NCBI GenBank assembly: GCA_032433595.1
Contig: JASWJB010000040.1
Coordinates: 1 to 64,000, forward strand
Direction: 5' to 3'
DNA: 64,000 bases
From: Conoideocrella luteorostrata
Taxonomy: Eukaryota; Ascomycota; Sordariomycetes; Hypocreales; Clavicipitaceae
Of this stretch, positions 12,001 to 24,378 are shown one piece after another. The notes beneath the pieces were generated by a model. It saw nothing but the letters and a program-made list of their open reading frames with translations, was not told the DNA's origin and searched no databases. How positions within the stretch are numbered: position 1 is the stretch's first letter; every line of letters begins with the position of its first letter. The translations under genes and the position numbers were made by a program.

Positions 12001-14390
12001 CAGGCTTGGCTCCAGTGGACTTGGGCTGCAACCTCGAGAACCCCTTAGTGATCACTGTCACTGGTCAGGGTCTGGTTAGTGGGGGACGGGATGGGACGGG
12101 ATAGGATAATTGGACAGGAATGACAAAATGGGTACGAGGGAAGCTGGGCGGGCGTGTTTGCGGAGCCGTGACTCCACAAACCAATTCGAGAATGAATGGG
12201 AAGGGGTGCAAGTGGCCATGGAATCTGCATTTTGACTGCAACTTACGCAGCAGTTACGGAGTATGGAAGTAGAACGGCAGTCTGATCTGTTTCATCCCCT
12301 GGATGGACATCGACTTTTCTAGTAGCTACAGATCCACGCCCATAGTAATAGTTGCTCCGTGCATCACTTTCCTTTGAGAAGAGTGACTCTGGCCTCTGTT
12401 TCACTCGGTCACCATGAGCGGCCCTTCTGGCCCGTTGGACGAACTTCTCGGTTCCGACTATCGACAGTCGCGCTGCTCGCTCCGTATCGTGACTTGGGCT
12501 CTCCATCTGAGTTCGAACGATAACTACGGAGTACAGTAGCTAGCTGAAAGGCTGTTTCCATTGATGCCACCGCCGGATCGTTCTCACCACTCGTAGGCAC
12601 ATCCGACCCTCCATCCCGCCCGCATCGCATCGCATCGCATCGCTGTCAAGCCCCGGCGGCGGCGGCAGCGGCAGGCACTTGCCAATGTCTTACAGCCACT
12701 GAGCCTCAGTGCCTCTTTGGGTTTTGGCGCCAACACCATCTAGCCAATCCTATCTAAACTGAGGCAGCGCCTCGGGAAAGAGGCTAGCTGACGACAGCTG
12801 CTGGTTTAATGCACCTCGCATTCCGTACCGAGCAAGAACAACATTTCAACATGGTGCTTCCCCCGCGCGGAGTGCCATGGCGCACGATAGTTTCACACTA
12901 CAGCCCAATGGTACTGCCGAGCCAGTGCTATCAGATCATTTGACTGGGAAAGAACGACGAACTGATCGGCAAGTTTGATACCGGGAAATCACGGGGTCGG
13001 ATTTCGGGTCCAGGTAATTAACAGATCGTACATGTGATGGAGGATGTAGGTAGTGCGAGCATTAGTTCGTCATGCCGACTGACCACTTAACATTACCGTG
13101 GTGTACAGAGCTTCGATCATTTATGGACGAGCAGGGAAGAACAGGGACCAAAATGGCATGTTTCCCATGGTATCATCATGTCTTTGATGGCAGTTATCAT
13201 GAGCCTTCGTCAGGGAGACACACAGATGGAACATCAATGACAACGCAACTATGCAAGTCGTCTGAGCAGTCTTGGCTGCGATAATACATCGCACTGTTCT
13301 TTGCAGATATGTATTCACAAAGTCGCGTGCGATCGAGAAACGCAACATGTCGACATTCTGTGCCAAGGGACGTCCATGACAGCACCGCATCATTGATAAC
13401 TGTCGTCGCAGAATTAGAGCACAAAAAGAACCAAACACTTTGAGGACTATCTCCCCCGGGGACCTCCTTTTCCCGAAAGTTTTGTTGGCACTTGACGCAC
13501 CCGATATGGCAACCAGAAGAAATCGCTGGGGAATTGTAAAAATACCGTGTGGGCGGACATCCTCACAGGAGCTTGCTTGCTCGTTGTCCGATCCATTTTC
13601 ACAACAATGACTCTGACGAGGAGCCTCTAAATCCACGTGTATGATGATACAGCCCGTCAAGATGATGTTTACATCGGAATCGTGAGCAATGGAAACAATC
13701 CTGACATGCTTGGCTCTTGAACATTGCGGCTGGCGTAAGCATTCCCGAATACCTGCCAACCAGAGTAAACATTAGCCATTTTCGAATTCTGTAGGTGGAA
13801 GCAGCTGGCAGATTCGAGAGCATGGCTTCCTCACTGGCAATCTAATGCGCCGATTGTACAGAGAAGTACTATGCTCATAATGTCGTCGCTTTTTATATGC
13901 TATACGCGCTGAGTGATTCATTCGTGGTCCGGCTGTTATTATGCTGCAGATCAAACATTGTGCGAAGCCTGTTAAACGCCACATCTTCGTAAATGATGCA
14001 AGGAAGTTCAAGAACGCTAAAAAATAAGGCTCTATCTAGACTGTAGAGATTGCAAGGAAATCTCGGAACCGACTCATGGTTCTTCCACGATAGCCATGCA
14101 TTGAATTAATACACTGAAGAGAGAACTCTGAGACCAGCAACGTGAAAGCTAAATAACGCCGGATCAAGAAACGATAGAGACCACAAGCATAACCGTATCA
14201 CGGAGATCCTCCTACCAAACGACGCGAGCTACCTGCTTCGACTTCCAAAAAGCCTTCCTTCCTTACCGCGACTGGAGTTTTGCCACCGCGCCTCAACGGA
14301 AAACCATGCAGCGCCGCTGTCAATATATGCTCTAAACAAACAACAACATGCAATCATACAATATCCGTCCAAGACATAAGCACACCGTGT
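9068..14390. other. 5.3-kb intergenic region, no gene supported
   Basis: I see no family-like reading frame here. Noted contents: A-rich runs (9151-9164, 11600-11623), dispersed TACGGAGTA-type 9-mers at 10237-10245, 10780-10788, 12255-12263 and 12525-12533, and a CATCG/GCATC pentamer repeat near 12624-12645. The 9068-9500 part is presumably the desaturase promoter. A quickly evolving small gene or lncRNA remains possible. Confidence 0.55.
12624..12645. repeat. short tandem repeat (GCATC)n
   Basis: About four consecutive GCATC pentamers in non-coding DNA upstream of a GGC-rich trinucleotide stretch (12655-12674). Confidence 0.75.
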
Positions 14391-15548
14391 TCACCAAGAT
14401 ACCAACCTCCCGTCAGTCGCAATAACCTCCCTCAACCTCGCCGGCATGAACTCCACCCACATGTTCACCTTCTCCTGAGGCATCACCTCCCTCCAGGCTT
14501 CCCTCGCCGCCTCCCGAAGCGCCTCATCCTCCCACCCCTCCAGCGGCTTCGGCATCTTCCACATCTTTCCAGGAGGCCACAGCGAATCCAGAGGGCTCAG
14601 ATCCGGACTGTCCCCGCAGCTGAAATGGTTCCGTAACCCAGCGGCTCGTTTCCACTCCTGCACTGGATTCACTTTACTTAGCCCGCCGTGACCATATGCA
14701 TCCACATCTTCCTCGAGGATGAACGACTCCGGCCCCCCATTCAGAGGGTGTAGCCAATCTTTGACAACTTTCGCAAGAACCTTCTTCTCACAGTCTGCCA
14801 TCGTGATCGTCCCCGATGCATGTGGATTCGTCGAATCGTCGTAGAACACAAGCTCACTCTTGAAATTGTGTCCCACAGCCGCCCAAGCATGCAACCTCTT
14901 CACATCCCTCGACCACTTCTCAAACTTGCCCCCCCCTTCCTCGCCATCTCCATTGCCATCACCGTCACCGTCACCGTCACACTGGGGACAATACTTCTCG
15001 CCCGACCGCGGCAATAATCTCATGGCGCCATCCAGCCCAAACCCAAAGTGCAACTCACAGCTAAATCGTACCTTTTTCCACTCGTCCCCGGGCAAACCCT
15101 CCAGCATCTTCTTCGCCCAGTCCGTCCTCTTGTCTCGAATCCTTCTATTCATCCACGTCTTCCCACAACTCAGACACTTTCTATAGCCTAGCGCGCCCAT
15201 TGTTCTTTGCATTGTTCGCTTTGCACACTCGACTTCCAAGCCCGCCAGCTTAGCTAGCCCCTTCCAGCTCAAGTTGGTCTCCTCATATGCCGCATCCCAA
15301 AGGAACACCTCCATCTTTTGTTGGTCGTCATTGCGGATTTTACTTGGCCTCCCCCGAAGCTCCTCTCTTTCTGGATCACCCCGTAGAGTGGGTGGTGTTT
15401 GAAGAGCGGCGTATCCTTGCGATCGGGATAGCCCAAAGTGTGAGAATATGGCAGTTTTGTTGACGGGGAGGTCTTGAGACTCGAGATAGCTTATCGTGCC
15501 ACGGACCATGACCTTTTTGGTGTCATCATGTCTATAGCCCGTGACCAT
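14391..15548 (-). CDS. Tc1/mariner-type transposase-derived protein, first catalytic Asp replaced
   Basis: A single uninterrupted exon of 385 aa. An N-terminal helix-turn-helix (about residues 20-60) is followed by a second helical DNA-binding part (about 75-130). The C-terminal half is the RNase-H-like DDE domain of fungal Tc1/mariner-like elements. SPDLSPLDSLW (about 330-340) matches the SPDLSPIENxW block and ILEEDVDAYGHG matches the LEEDGDxGHG block. The first catalytic motif, FSDExHFG in active relatives, reads FSCELHFGFG with Cys (TGT) for Asp. The third position reads PLDS rather than PIEN. The CPQCDGDGDGDG insert comes from a GTCACC microsatellite. No terminal inverted repeats or target-site duplication are visible by eye. 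It is either a recently inactivated element or a domesticated gene; the intact frame favours retention or recency. Confidence 0.8.
   Translation of the reverse strand: MVTGYRHDDTKKVMVRGTISYLESQDLPVNKTAIFSHFGLSRSQGYAALQTPPTLRGDPEREELRGRPSKIRNDDQQKMEVFLWDAAYEETNLSWKGLAKLAGLEVECAKRTMQRTMGALGYRKCLSCGKTWMNRRIRDKRTDWAKKMLEGLPGDEWKKVRFSCELHFGFGLDGAMRLLPRSGEKYCPQCDGDGDGDGNGDGEEGGGKFEKWSRDVKRLHAWAAVGHNFKSELVFYDDSTNPHASGTITMADCEKKVLAKVVKDWLHPLNGGPESFILEEDVDAYGHGGLSKVNPVQEWKRAAGLRNHFSCGDSPDLSPLDSLWPPGKMWKMPKPLEGWEDEALREAAREAWREVMPQEKVNMWVEFMPARLREVIATDGRLVSW
14942..14981. repeat. CACCGT-type microsatellite inside the transposase-derived gene
   Basis: Imperfect hexamer repeats encode alternating Asp-Gly residues (DGDGDGNGDG) between the CPQC and GGGKFEKW segments of the transposase-derived protein. 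Length variation here would stay in frame. Confidence 0.8.
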
Positions 15549-16532
15549 GATCTCACAATGGTGTTTGTTTTCTCTTTCTGTTACCGATACGAAGAGCTAG
15601 ATTCCTCGCGGCATGAATAGTTCATTTGGACCATTCAGGCTCATGTAAGTGTCGCGGACGTGAGGCGGACGGAGTGCCTGTGTGTATGGTTGTTTTTGTC
15701 TGCCCCTGTCCTGGGCGCCCGCGTTTGCCGGTGCTCGTCAGTCATCACGTGATCCTTAGTTGCGATATACTAATTGACTCAAGAGCTGGATGATTAATTG
15801 ATCTCCCAGGCATCAGACGTCCATCTTGCATTTAACTACCAGCATTAAATTACCAGTTCATGTTACTTTCTTTGATTCTACTAGTTTCAGATACTGGCAA
15901 TACACTGGGGGTCCTGGAGTATCCTGTATACTGGGTACGTACCTGTTTACACAAGTAAGCAGTAATCCGCATCCCATGAACTGTGCAACGCATTTTACGG
16001 CTCGCATCGCTATATGTCGCTTCAGAGCAAATCAACGCTGTTGAGCAGCAATAAAAATTAGGCATTGAGTTATCCAACGGGTGTGTCCAAAACCCGCTTG
16101 GCCGGTTATGTGCAGCCTTCTCCAAGAAGAATAGAATATGTACTCGAGACTTGCCATTAAAGGTCAATGGGTCCTCCTTGAATCAAATAAATCCGATTTC
16201 GGCCTCCAGCCGTTCAAAAGTTTGCTTGTTTGCCTGTACACATAGTCCCTTCATCTCAAAAATCAACTGACCCCACCGACTTGGCATGCGCGGCATCGTT
16301 GACCGTGCGCTTCCTCCTCTTTAATCCCGGCTTGGCTTTAAATTGAACCTCATAAGTGACAACGCCTCGACACGACCCAATGCATGTGTCTTCTCCGTCT
16401 ATATCTTGATATACATTACCGCTTATTTAAATCAATCGAATCAAATGTCGAGCCGCAGAAACGAGTGCAGATATACTGCATAATCAGCTGCACTTCCGTC
16501 CTACGGCTGCAACTGTTGGAAAAGACCCCGCC
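15549..16532. other. intergenic, no gene supported
   Basis: About 1 kb of mostly AT-rich DNA holding the 5' flank of the transposase-derived gene and the 3' flank of the TBC gene. No terminal inverted repeat matching the left flank was found by eye. Confidence 0.55.
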
Positions 16533-18736
16533 TTAGGCCTTACCGGCCTCGCGAACAGCAGCCATGAAACGATCCTCAGCTCCGGCTTCGCCAACGGCCC
16601 GCGCTGAAGAGGACCTTTGATTGGACTGAGACATGACTGCTATTACTTCATCGGCATTTTTACTGCCCAGAAGTGCCATCTCACGAGACAGCAGTAAGGC
16701 CACAGCAGCGCGAACCAGTAGAGCATCGCCCTCAAAAACGTACACATCCCACAATCTCGCTGCTTCGTCAATCGCAAGATTGCCTGTGAATAAGCTAAGA
16801 AACAAGTCATTCAAGTATAATTTCGGCGGGACGTCCCGTAAAGTCTTCGTCAGATGGTCATAGAGGGGCTGAGATTTGTGGCTCAGGGTCTGCATGACGA
16901 GGTTGTAGGCAGATGCTTGTGCAGTCTCATCCGTGGTACAAAATGACAGCGGAAGGGGCCGGTTGAGCAAATTAGCGAGAGCGATGAAAGCGGTTTCGGT
17001 GTCAGGCAGGTTCAACAGGAGCAAAGCCGCAATCGTCTGGACATGATGTGAGCAAAACCGCGCTACTGAACAGAGAACACTATGGAGAGGTGCGAAAGCA
17101 CATCGGATGGACTTACATTACAGCCTGATAAGTAGCCAATGTCGTTTCTGTACATAGCATACGCACTAAGAACATCAACCAATGCCTGGTTAAGGGGCCC
17201 TGTGACCTGGAAAATCCGCAATTCTTTCCAAGTCTTCTCACTTGCATCTTTGCGAATCTGCTCAAACCACTTAGCTCGTTTAGTGTCCTCAGCATCAGCT
17301 CTGTCTTTGCGAACGCGGTCTTCCAAATCGTGAGCCCGGGCTAACGCAGTTTGAAAGGTAGCTCCAGTAAGACCCAGCTCGTTGCCAATAGCACGAGCCC
17401 AGACAACGCCCCGACTTCTCGAAGCAACACCCCGCCACCACATGTCTCTCGTTCGTCTTTCACGAATTGCATCATTCCATCGAGGGATGATGTCGTTCTC
17501 CCAAATATACATTAAGCTGTCGGCGGTGCTGTCTTTTGATACGGCTCTCGTTCTTCTAGCCGCCTCTCGTCTCTCGTCCGCCTTGGCACTTGCGGCCATC
17601 ATCTTCTGGTATTCCCGCAGATGGCGGCGTTCCTCAGCGGGGTCTTTGGGCGGCAGCCAGGAGGGCCGAGTGCGGCTGAGAACAGCCTCCTTCTCCTTTG
17701 AGATAGGCAGAGGGTCAACCATGATGTTGGTTCGTCGTAGAGGAGGCAATTCTGGTGTGGATGATTTCACGCGTTCCCTCTTGTCGTATGTCTGATCATA
17801 TGATATATGGCTAGAGTTCCAAGTGTTGGGTCTGGCAGATCCGGAGGGCCGTCTTGTGTAAAGCTCTCCTACTTCGTCGCAATGTTCTTCCAACTTCTCG
17901 GTCAGAGCCTTAGCCTCGGCGTTGAGATCAGCCAGTGCCAAATTCCAGCTATTGGCTCGCAGCTTCAGCGGGCTTGGTGGAGCCCGGTCTCCTCCTTCCG
18001 ACTTCCACGAAGGAGATCTCAGAGATCCCTGTGCCTGAGCCACCGGAGGCGTACCATTTCCAACACTGCGCACTCTCTCTTTGGGTCCACGATCTGGCGA
18101 AGGCGAAACTGATGGTGCCCGGCTCGGTGGGCGTTCATGAGCAGGACGAGGAGAAATGGGAACATTGTCCAGAACAATGCCCTCAGGAATATCGTCTTCG
18201 TTATCCTCATCGCATTCGTGTTCGAGTTCCTGAAGGCTTTTACGGCGATGATTCATTTGGCAACTACCTCGCCGAGGCCGAGGGTTGGCGGACAGTTTCA
18301 CATTCACGGTCAGGCCAGGGCTGACGCTGCGGTTTCGATGAGAAATTGGCAGCGATGTGGTGGAGTGTCCCCTGCTCAGAGCCAAAGGCCGCGGGTCGGT
18401 TAGACCTGCCAGACTTGTGCTCCTGGGGTTTGCCGAGTACAGGCTGTTGTGAAGGTTGGGAAACGATCGCCGTGGCTTCGGCACCCGCTTTCCGCCTGCC
18501 AAGTTGCGGCCAACCGGACTTGTCAGAGGGGTTGGTCCCGGGCGAGCATTGACCTTGAGGGTAGCATTGTCATCGTCGAGGACGATGTCCTCGAAGTGGC
18601 TTACGTCTGCCAGGACGCTGCCGTCATCGCTGCTCAGCGAGTGAAACGAAGAGGATTTAGAACTCTTAGATGTTGTCATCCCGGGAGGAGATCCAGGGCT
18701 GGGAAGGATACTGCTGACGACTTGTTCGCGAATCAT
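16533..18736 (-). CDS. TBC (Rab-GAP-like) domain protein, 5' end uncertain
   Basis: Exons 18736(or further upstream)-17117 and 17036-16533 give at least 707 aa. The ATG used (MIREQVVSS) is the first in frame. The open frame continues upstream to 18898 without an ATG and reads like protein (SLFDRYDVTPENKPP), so an upstream exon or missed start is likely. The first half is a disordered Ser/Pro/Arg-rich region. The TBC domain begins about RDMWWRGVASRSRGVVW and ends near LLLSREMALLG; the 80-nt intron interrupts it after YLSGCN. TBC proteins accelerate GTP hydrolysis by Rab GTPases using an Arg in IxxDxxR and a Gln in YxQG. Here these read IRKDASE and YLSG, so both catalytic fingers appear absent. 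It may be a Rab-binding pseudo-GAP; overall it resembles the TBC1D12/14 group. Confidence 0.85.
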
Positions 18737-18898
18737 GACTGCATCTCCAACGGTCAAAACAGTAGATTGAATGAATGTGTAGTAGTAGGGAGATGCTGGA
18801 GGTTTATTCTCCGGTGTTACGTCGTAGCGATCGAACAAGGATTCTTGTGACGTTGCCAGAGGCAGGGCCGTATACGAAGTAAGGGTTAATTCGCCGCG

Positions 18899-21800
18899 TT
18901 ATACGGAGTATAGTCGTCTAAGTCGTATATTCTAGGACTTTGCCGGTGTCGTCGCGGACTCTAGAATCGAGACGTGGGGAAGGGGGATGGTCAAATGTCG
19001 ATTTCTGAGACGGGAAGTGTTCACGGAGGTGGTAGTGGTGGCGGCGGCGTCGTGTCAAACGAGGGTGTGAGCGATTGAAAAAGCCTCCGAAAGTATCATT
19101 AAGGTTAAGAATAAAGACAAGGAGCGAGCGAATGGCGTTGAATCCTTAATATGATTAAAAACAGAAAAAAAGAAGATGGCGAAGGAATTAAAAAAACGAA
19201 GGTGGTTTGACTGAACGAATGGGAGGGCAGGCTAACAGAGAAAAGCCAGCGCATAAGCTGCAATGTGGAAGTCAATGACGAGAGGGAAGCAGAGCAAAAG
19301 CAGGTCAGAGCAGAGAGGAGCACTTGAGCACTCGAGCACTTCTGGAGTACCAGGGTGTGTTCTCAGCGTCCGTCCATGCTGCACGAGTAGGTTAATCAGC
19401 TTTGTGTGTGGAAAGGCGGTCTCTCCGTCTTTGAGTCGGCTTGTGTTAGCGGCCCCATGGAGTACTGGATCGTGCCGAGCTACAAGAGTGTCTATACAGC
19501 TGACGCCGTAATCACAAGTACAGTCAACTCCGCAGTACTTGCAGTCCATCTGCAGAGACACAGCATTGATCGTCGCCTTTGCCAGTTGCCAGTTGCCAGT
19601 TGCCGGCGCCAGTCACAACTCAGCCCCTTGACTGATGAGCCGACCGCGCGAAAGTAGCGATCGACTCTCATCTCCCCACGTCTACACGCATCATCATGCA
19701 GCTCCCGTTATCGATGCCGTCAAGTCCGCGTTGACTGTTCTCCTCAAGCCCCCCTCATTTTCTGCTGCCTCTCTTCTTGCTTCCCGTTGATCCAGACGGT
19801 GGTGTGCTGCAATTCCTTGTTGGGCATGCTCCGTAACTACTTAGTGCCCTGTTTATTTTAGACTAAAATCCAGCTACCAGTCAGGGTCGTCAGTCGCCGC
19901 CGATGCGCAAGGATAATTCAAGAGACCAGGGAAGACCAGGAACAGACCCGCCTGGCAAGTAACAAGGCAATTGACAAAACTAGCTGGCGCAGATGGACCA
20001 GTTCAGTCAGCGACCGATCCACAGGATAACCCACAACGGCGGATGGATTGATAGGCCGATAGTTTGACGGGTTTGATAGGCTTGCCGGGCTTGCTAGGCT
20101 TTGATGGGTTGTGGCACGCCACTTTTTCTTAGCACCATTTCAAGGGGTGGTGGAAAGGCTTGATGATGCTGAAAATTCCATCTCGCTCTACTCCGTGCTC
20201 CGTGAAGGGATGCCACGGCGCGGCTCGACTTGTTTGATCGGGGCTTCGCTGTGGTCCACGGACAGTTCTGAGCTTCACCACTATCCATCTACGAGTACTT
20301 ACGTGTTTAAAGAGGACAAGAAGAACCAAATCAAATTCCTTAGAGACGTAAATGCCCGGTGCGGTAGCATCGCGTCTCACCCAATAGGACGACGATTCCT
20401 CGCCCGGGCCATAGTGCAACGGCCAGCGCAGGCGGCACAGAAACGTTAGGCGCCGGATCTAAAGATGCAGTGCCACCCGAGCGAAACTCAATGCACCCAT
20501 ATTGACAGTATTGTGCATATGCAATGACTATGGCGCACTGGCGTGCGATAGTATGCGCTTGAACTGAGAGAAAGGTCTCCCACGGCTGTGCCTGGAATTT
20601 GCGCCGCGCTGGGGGCCGCTAATAATTCCCACAACGCGACTCACAAACAATGGATAATTTCCAGCCTACCACCCACCCTCTGCCATTTATTACCACTCAC
20701 CAAGCACCACTCATCCGCTCACCCCGCTCACCCGCTCTCTCCGCAGCAGGCGGCGCCCTCCACTCACTCCTCACTCCCTCCCCTTCCGCCTCGATGGGCC
20801 ATGGGCCTCCCAGCCAGGGAGCGCACAACCGCAGCCCGCCCTTGTCTCTGGCAGGGTTGAACTTTGCAGTGGCTATGCATGCGCCATCCAGGGAAGAATG
20901 CCCGAGTCCTTACTCCGTACTCCGTAGCTGAGACGTGGTTATGAGCGTGTTCCGGAGTTGCCGCGAACAACAGAGATAGCGGGAAGCTTGATATGGCAGA
21001 CAAGCAGACACCGGGCCGGCCATATCTAGTTAGTAATATCCAGAACCAAAACTAGAGTTTGTGATTCTTATTAGGCTCTCCTAGAACCTGTTTGCCGCTT
21101 GGACAGGTGAATTCTGGTCAATTGAGTTGACCGGAACAGGACTCCTATTCCACGGAAGTACGGAGCAATTATCATGGCATTGCATCAGACCCATTTAAAA
21201 TCTCAATGATGCAGGATACCTGGTGCTATTACGGAGTATCTATCATTTTATTGTAGTAATACGAACCAACGAAACCGCTGGCTTTGTCATTAACAGATTG
21301 AACAGCAATAACTGACGTCCAAATCAGCAATGCATAAAATGACCTGAGCTATGCAAGGAGCTGCGCATCTGTGAAGCTGATCCTGTATTGAAGCTACGCT
21401 ATTTCATGTTTAACCGCCAACTAAACAATCTCACATTTACGCTGATATCCCAAATGTCGGTACCGGCCTCGAGTACACAGCCGTCTTAGACAGCCCACAT
21501 TGACTGATGGTGTCGCAATTGACAGGCCCCAACATGTCAGCACGCTGAGATTCATGTCCATCAATGTTTGACGTTACTTTCTGAGACCCCAGATACCCAT
21601 CCACCGTCCAACATTTACGTCATGCCCATATTAAAATACTCAGTTTAGCATGTAAACAGGATATGCCATTAGCCAGACAATGAAACTTCATAAGCAGTCC
21701 TTGGGTACATCATGGATGTCCCAAAACGAACATTGAAAAGAACGTCAGCTTAGATCCTTGATACCAGAAGCGTTCGAGATCTGCAAGCATGTTCCGCAGG

Positions 21801-21985
21801 AGGGGAAAAGAAACTGAATTCACCCTTGGCTAGCACGTCCGCATTTACCATTTTACCATTTTATTTCTTGATCTTTTTGTTATGGTATCATTACAGGCTT
21901 CTTTTCTTCTTTTTAACTTTTTGATATGTATTCACGGAACCCATCTAGTCCCTATCTTCCGTACTACAAAATGGCCCACTCGGTT
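18899..21985. other. 3.1-kb intergenic region, no gene supported
   Basis: No convincing coding sequence. Contents: three tandem GCCAGTT heptamers near 19580-19602, degenerate TTGATAGGC-like repeats at about 20045-20110, and dispersed 9-mers at 18902-18910, 20911-20926 (two overlapping copies) and 21230-21238. The CCT2 3' end lies at its right edge. Confidence 0.55.
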
Positions 21986-23832
21986 TTACATGCGCTCGCG
22001 CCGTCGTGGTGCGGCTCGGATAATGTCGTCCACTCGGAGCAGAAGCTATTTGCCAGTTTAGTTAGTATGCTTTGAGTAGCCATGGGTGAATGATAACAAA
22101 GTTGAAGTTGGAGAAAACTACCTCGGCCGCTTCGCTTGCGGATGATACGACCGCTCTTTTCAACTTGAAGCTCTCAATGACACCCAAGTCTCGCATGTCT
22201 GCGACACCACCACCGGGGGTCATCAGATCAAGTCCGTATGTGGTAAGGCCCTCGTAGATAGTCTTTCGAAGTTTTGCTACAAGTTCACCAGAGTCGAGAC
22301 CAGCGTTGTCAGCAAGGATAGTAGGCAACTGGCGCAGGGCAGTAGCGAAACTGGAGACTGCCAATTGCTTCTTGCCTTCAATACGAGTCGCGGCACCCTC
22401 GACGGCCTTGGCCATGACCATTTCGGCGCATCCACCACCTAAAGTTGTTCTGGGTTCCAGGACAGTCTGTGACAACACAGCTAGTGCATCATGCAGGCTG
22501 CGCTCTGCCTCATCTAACAGCTGGTCGGTAGCGCCGCGTAAAACAATCGTGCATGCCTCTCCAGCTGATACACCAGAAAATTTGATGAGTGTATCCTCAC
22601 CGATGATGACCTCCTCAATCACATCGCAATGTCCTAGTTTGACCTGCTCGGGATGGTCAAACGTAGACGTAATCTCACCGCCAGTGACCAGGGCCAGACG
22701 TTCGATACCGTCAAAGTCGGCGTGCTCAATAGACATGATGCCTGCGTCAGTAAACAACTGCTCAGGCCAGTTATAGATGAGCTGTCGGTTGATGAAACAG
22801 TTGATGCCGTGGGCCTTGATCTTGTCGACCTTGGCCTTCATCTTGTCCTTCTCAGCCTTCTCTAGCTCAGCCAGCTTGCTTGTGGCTCCAACTTTCATTC
22901 TGGCACCAAAGATCTTGACCTTGTCTGTGTCCATAGATGTATTGGCTACTAATATTTTAGCCTTCTCTAATCTCTTGGGTTGGTTGACACCAATTTTCTT
23001 GTCCAAAATGAAACCCTCGTCAAGGTAAGATTCGGACAGTTTTCCACCGGCCTTTTTGATAATCTGAATATGGCTTAAATCGGACGACCTCTTCAATCGG
23101 AGAACAGCGTCACAGGCAAGAGTGGCAAAATGATCTCTGTCCTGGGCCAATACCTTGGAGCTCAGAGTCGTTCGTGCAATGGAGAGCAGGTCTTTGCGGA
23201 AAGCCTCAGGGCTCTTGCTGTGGTCAACGGCCGAGTCTTCCAGAGCCTTGAGGGCGGCTTGGCTCGCTATTCGGTAGCCTTCAATGATGGTTTGAGGGTG
23301 AATCTTCTTGTCGACCAGCTTCTCAGCTTCTCTCAAGAGCTCTGCGGCTAACACAGCGACGGACGTTGTGCCGTCACCAACTTCATCGTCTTGGACTTTT
23401 GAAATGTTAACCAGAACCTTGGCGGCAGCGTTGTCAAGAGCGATCGACTTGAGAATAGTAGCACCATCATTGGTGACCATGATTTCACCAGTAGAGCTGC
23501 CAAATATGAGGTTCGTTAGTCAATGGCGTTGGAGAAGATCAGACACGGAGGCGCGCGTTTGTATACTCACGCTGATTGTAAAATCTTGTCCATTCCTTTA
23601 GGGCCTAAAGTGCTCTTCACCAAATCACCAACGGCAATGGCACCAACAAAGGCGGCGAGACGTGCATTCTCACCCTTCTCCTCTGTGGTGCCTTCTTCGA
23701 AAATCTGCGTCGGTAGGAAAGACTGGATGGCGGGGTTAGTAGACACACTTTCTTTATCAGCTAATGGATATAGCTATTATTCTGCACGGCGTTGCAAGAT
23801 CCTCATGAACGTTGCAATCGAGTGCTTACCAT
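21986..23832 (-). CDS. CCT2: T-complex protein 1 (CCT/TRiC) subunit beta
   Basis: Four exons, 23832-23830, 23722-23571, 23496-22122 and 22045-21986 (529 aa). This is one of the eight subunits of the cytosolic group II chaperonin that folds actin, tubulin and WD40 proteins. Nucleotide-binding motifs are visible: [18 protein letters not shown] and [10 protein letters not shown] near the N-terminus, and the GGG-containing equatorial segment near the C-terminus. The length equals the family norm. Exon 1 consists of the ATG alone (ATG followed directly by GTAAGC). Joining it to TCTTTCCTACCGACG gives [17 protein letters not shown], the expected fungal CCT2 N-terminus. The last exon adds the conserved [17 protein letters not shown] end. 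It is divergently paired with eIF3b over 546 bp, suggesting coordinated expression of growth genes. Confidence 0.96.
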
Positions 23833-24378
23833 GACAGGCTATTTGGCGCAAGATCACAACGGATAGAACAAAGCCTGGGAGTCGTCGTTGTCGTGAAGTT
23901 GTTTCGTGACCGCCGCTGTCCACACTTGAGGCAGCCTTTTTTTTTGGAGCTCCCTATTTCCACGCACAGCCAGACCACAGGTCCATACAAGCCGACTGCC
24001 TTCCCTAACGCGGAGCTGCAAAACTGATCCTCTTCCCCCACTATGACCAATGCTACACGTGACTTGCCCCTCGCCCACGCGCGGCCAAGGAACATCGCTT
24101 CTCCGCCGCACACTTTGCGGAAACTGAAGAACACCAAATTTGTGCTGGCGTGAAGACCCTCTGTAAGGACTGCGAATCCCAGCCCAAGGCCAGAACTCTT
24201 ACGTTACGTTTGCGACGTATCGAGGCCCGCGACGGTGATCAACGCTCTTCTGCCAAGCCAAGCATCGAATCTACGCCTTGTCAACTCGGCCGCGCGAACG
24301 ACTCGTTTTCACACACACAACCTTTCTAAGCGGGGCTTTTTTTTCCACACCCCTCCTTAGACGGAGAAAATCACCATC
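23833..24378. promoter_or_regulatory. bidirectional promoter region between CCT2 and eIF3b
   Basis: The start codons of two highly expressed housekeeping genes face away from each other across 546 bp with no other gene between. Pyrimidine-rich tracts and TTTTTTTTT runs occur toward both genes. The co-regulation idea is inference from the layout only. Confidence 0.6.

Noticed and set aside
13121..13759. 212-codon open frame on the - strand
   Set aside because: Unusual His/Cys/Arg-rich composition without any motif; neighbouring frames are equally open in places. Left out for lack of evidence.
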